From: Erythrobacter donghaensis
Lineage (GTDB): Bacteria > Pseudomonadota > Alphaproteobacteria > Sphingomonadales > Sphingomonadaceae
Direction of reading: 5' to 3'
DNA length: 64,000 nt
NCBI RefSeq assembly: GCF_002155425.1
Contig: NZ_MUYG01000011.1
Coordinates: forward strand, 496,001 to 560,000
Part shown: piece by piece, positions 61,938-64,000 of the stretch
Layout: each line of letters begins with the position of its first letter
Position numbering within the stretch: position 1 is the first letter of the stretch
Position numbers and translations under genes: made by a program
Notes under the pieces: model-generated
The model's database searches: none
What the model was told of the DNA's origin: nothing
The model's input: the letters and a program-made list of their open reading frames with translations, nothing else

Positions 61938-62021
61938 GGGTCGTGCCTCCATCCGGGGCAGGGAGAGATCGGTGCACCCGGCGGGCGCATTTCCTGCCAT
62001 CGTGGGGCCCATCATCACCAT

Positions 62022-62045
62022 ATTACGTTTGCAATCAATCGTAAT
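62022..62045. promoter_or_regulatory. Inverted repeat in the divergent region of the ABC importer
   Basis: ATTACG and CGTAAT are separated by 12 bases, about 64 bases before the substrate-binding protein ATG, in a 171-base divergent region. The AT-rich spacer and surroundings stand out. It may be an operator or part of a promoter. It is unlike the TTGTATACAA sites, so another regulator would be involved. I see no guanidine-riboswitch-like structure here. Confidence 0.35.
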
Positions 62046-62108
62046 AATTCCCCATGGACAAACGCCAGGTTTGCGGGGATGCTGCGCTTGCGAAAGGACC
62101 CCCGAATC

Positions 62109-63194
62109 ATGCTCGATCAGCTTCGCCGTGCGGCTCGTTTCCTGCTTCTTGCCTGCGCGCTGGCGGTGGCCGCCTGTTCGGGGGGCGAGGAAGAACCCGC
62201 CGCACCCAAGACCGAATTCGCGATCGGCTGGTCGATCTATGCCGGTTGGATGCCCTGGCCCTATGCCCAGCAAGCCGGGATCGTGAAGAAGTGGAGCGAC
62301 AAATACGGCATCGATATCAAGTTCGTGCAGGTCAACGACTACATCGAGAGCGTGAACCAGTACACCGCCGGCAAGCTGGACGGGGTGACGGTCGCCAACA
62401 TGGATGCGCTCACCATTCCCGCAGCGGGCGGCAAGGACACCTCGGCGATCATCCTCGGCGACTATTCCAACGGCAATGACGCGGTGCTGCTGAAGGGCGC
62501 GGACGGGGTAGCCGGGATCAAGGGCCGGCAGGTCTATCTCGCAGAGCTGTCGGTCTCGCACTACCTGCTCGCCCGCGCGCTCGAAACCAGCGGAATGAAG
62601 CTGACTGACGTGAAGACGGTCAACACCTCGGATGCCGATATTGCCGCCGCCTTCTCGTCGCCCGATGTCACCGCGGCGGTGGCTTGGAACCCGCAGGTCA
62701 CCACCATGAAGGGGATTGCGGGGACGAAGGTGGTGTTCACCTCGGCCGATATTCCGGGCGAGATCCTCGACCTGCTGGTGGTCGATACCGCGACGCTCAA
62801 GGCCAATCCCGACTTGGGCAAGGCGCTTGCCGGGATCTGGTACGAGACCATGACGCTGATGGCGCGGCAGGATGCCGAAGGCGCAGCCGCGCGCGCCGCG
62901 ATGGCGAAGCTGGCGGGCACGACCCCGGAGGCCTTCGAAGGCCAGCTCGCCACCACCTTCCTCTACACCGATCCCAAGGCGGCGGTCGCGGCGATGCAAT
63001 CGGGCGACCTGCTGACCACCATGACCCGCGTGCGCGATTTCTCCTTCGCGCAGGGCCTGTTCGGACAGGGCGCGCGCTCGGCCGATGCGGTGGGGATGGA
63101 GTTTCCGGGTGGCAAGACGCTCGGCGACAAGGCCGCGATCACGCTGCGCTTCGATCCGACCTATATGCAGATGGCCGCGGACGGGAAGCTTTAA
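62109..63194 (+). CDS. ABC transporter substrate-binding lipoprotein, urea-carboxylase-associated type
   Basis: A 361-residue lipoprotein starting MLDQLRRAARFLLLACALAV with lipobox AVAAC. The mature part begins FAIGWSIYAGWMPWPYAQQA and contains QVNDYIESVNQYTAGKLDGV and NMDALTIPAAGGKD, which fit the NMT1/TauA-like family found next to urea (guanidine) carboxylase genes. It would bind a small nitrogen compound. The permease gene follows after 4 bases. Confidence 0.88.
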   Translation: MLDQLRRAARFLLLACALAVAACSGGEEEPAAPKTEFAIGWSIYAGWMPWPYAQQAGIVKKWSDKYGIDIKFVQVNDYIESVNQYTAGKLDGVTVANMDALTIPAAGGKDTSAIILGDYSNGNDAVLLKGADGVAGIKGRQVYLAELSVSHYLLARALETSGMKLTDVKTVNTSDADIAAAFSSPDVTAAVAWNPQVTTMKGIAGTKVVFTSADIPGEILDLLVVDTATLKANPDLGKALAGIWYETMTLMARQDAEGAAARAAMAKLAGTTPEAFEGQLATTFLYTDPKAAVAAMQSGDLLTTMTRVRDFSFAQGLFGQGARSADAVGMEFPGGKTLGDKAAITLRFDPTYMQMAADGKL

Positions 63195-63198
63195 GCCG

Positions 63199-64000
63199 AT
63201 GCGCTGGGTGACAGCCCAGCCGCAGCGCAGCCGCGGGCTCATGCTCGGCGTGCTGCCGCTGCTGGTGCTGGCGCTGGCCTACATCATCGCCGCCGCCGCA
63301 CGCCATGCGGAGAACCCTGCCGACAAGATCCTGCCGCTCCCCGGCGCGATGGCGGCGGCGATGGCGGGTCTGGTGTTCGAGCCCGATCCGCTCTCGGGCC
63401 AGTATCTGTTCTGGGCCGATACGCTCGCCAGCCTGTGGCGGTTGGGGGCGGGACTGGGGATCGCGACGCTCTCGGCCCTCGTGGTCGGACTGGTGCTGGG
63501 CACGCTGCCGCCGGTCAGAAGCACGCTCGGCCCGCTGGTGACGGCGATCGCGGTGGTCCCGCCGATCGCGCTGCTGCCGATTTTGTTCATCGTTTTCGGC
63601 TTGGGCGAGACCGCCAAGGTGGCGCTGATCGTGGTCGGGGTCGCGCCGTTCATGATCCGTGACGTCGCCGGCCACATCGGCGCTTTGCCCCGTGAGCAGG
63701 TGATCAAGGCGCTGACGCTCGGCGCGAATTCGTGGGGCGTGATGCTGCGCGTTGCGCTGCCCCAGGCAATGCCGCGCCTGATCGAGGCCCTGCGCCTCTC
63801 GCTCGGCCCTGCATGGGTATTCCTGATCTCGGCCGAGGCGATCGCTGCCGATGTCGGCCTCGGCTACCGCATCTTCCTCGTGCGGCGCTACCTCGCGATG
63901 GACGTGATCCTGCCCTACGTGGTGTGGATCGCGCTGTTGGCGGTGGTGATGGACTTCGCGCTCACGCAGGCCAGCCGCCGGTTGTTCGGCTGGGCCCATG
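63199..64000 (+). CDS. ABC transporter permease, SsuC/TauC-like (truncated at window edge)
   Basis: 267 residues are visible, starting MRWVTAQPQRSRGLMLGVLP. It has repeated membrane spans and the EAA-type loop GANSWGVMLRVALPQAMPRLIEALRLSLGPAW, which docks the ATPase. The RDVAGHIGALPREQVIKALTLGA segment is typical of nitrate/sulfonate/taurine permeases. The ATPase gene is expected just beyond the window. Starts 4 bases after the substrate-binding protein stop. Confidence 0.9.
   Translation, partial: MRWVTAQPQRSRGLMLGVLPLLVLALAYIIAAAARHAENPADKILPLPGAMAAAMAGLVFEPDPLSGQYLFWADTLASLWRLGAGLGIATLSALVVGLVLGTLPPVRSTLGPLVTAIAVVPPIALLPILFIVFGLGETAKVALIVVGVAPFMIRDVAGHIGALPREQVIKALTLGANSWGVMLRVALPQAMPRLIEALRLSLGPAWVFLISAEAIAADVGLGYRIFLVRRYLAMDVILPYVVWIALLAVVMDFALTQASRRLFGWAH

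Noticed and set aside
62046..62108. A guanidine riboswitch upstream of the urea-carboxylase-type importer
   Set aside because: The leader is short and lacks the conserved ACGG-type core and paired elements.
1..64000. CRISPR arrays, rRNA genes or insertion sequences with transposases
   Set aside because: No regularly spaced repeat array, rRNA-like stretch or transposase motif was seen; the only recombinase is the tRNA-linked integrase.

Overview
The window looks like the chromosome of a GC-rich alphaproteobacterium of the order Sphingomonadales, most likely family Erythrobacteraceae. This rests on the crtW-crtZ ketocarotenoid pair, a GcrA-type cell-cycle regulator, an ATP-synthase zeta-type inhibitor (DUF1476), the sphingomonad-type REP palindrome at 22.5 kb and a TonB-dependent receptor beside sugar- or amide-type catabolic genes. 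No species can be named from sequence reading alone.

Layout. 1-5 kb (minus strand): monothiol glutaredoxin, BolA, zeta inhibitor, an MDR reductase, and leuC/leuD separated by two unrelated genes. 5-9 kb (plus): two small enzymes, crtW-crtZ and an unknown gene. 9-14 kb: sufE and a psp envelope-stress operon. The operon has a convincing sigma-54 promoter, divergent pspF, pspA-pspB-pspC, and six further tiny overlapping membrane-protein genes, several sharing a coiled tail motif. 14-26 kb: the translation/RNA cluster rimP-nusA-ylxR-infB-thioesterase-rbfA, then (after a minus-strand yceI) tdk-truB-rpsO-pnp. truB carries an in-frame REP-type inverted repeat. 26-31 kb: ordinary chromosomal genes (SAM-dependent enzyme, DUF481 outer-membrane protein, gcrA, ABC permease, hspQ) ending in tRNA-Ser(CGA).

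31-33 kb: a tyrosine integrase sits directly downstream of the tRNA, with a short DUF5818-like gene and an AT-richer gene-poor stretch, which looks like the edge or remnant of an integrated element. An IlvD/Edd sugar-acid dehydratase follows. 35-50 kb is the most unusual part. A plus-strand five-gene set (DUF900 alpha/beta hydrolase, subtilisin-like protease, metallo-beta-lactamase-fold hydrolase, caspase-like protease, and a 1175-residue CHAT-transmembrane-OmpA-coiled-coil protein) converges on a minus-strand pair (M48-type metallopeptidase and an 1832-residue protein with a kinase-like N-terminus, SF1 helicase, Vsr/REase-like region and C-terminal WGR domain). I infer a protease- and helicase-based conflict, defence or envelope-surveillance system that I cannot match to a named one.

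50-64 kb: a catabolic and uptake locus under a FadR-type GntR regulator. An HMG-CoA-lyase-like enzyme, HyuA, HyuB, a CaiB-type CoA transferase and an isochorismatase-type amidohydrolase form one tightly overlapping minus-strand operon. A divergent TonB receptor, a beta-propeller lipoprotein and an ABC importer of the urea-carboxylase-associated type follow. The same palindrome, TTGTATACAA, occurs before the operon and before the receptor gene, suggesting one regulon for a cyclic-imide, hydantoin-like or other amide nitrogen compound.
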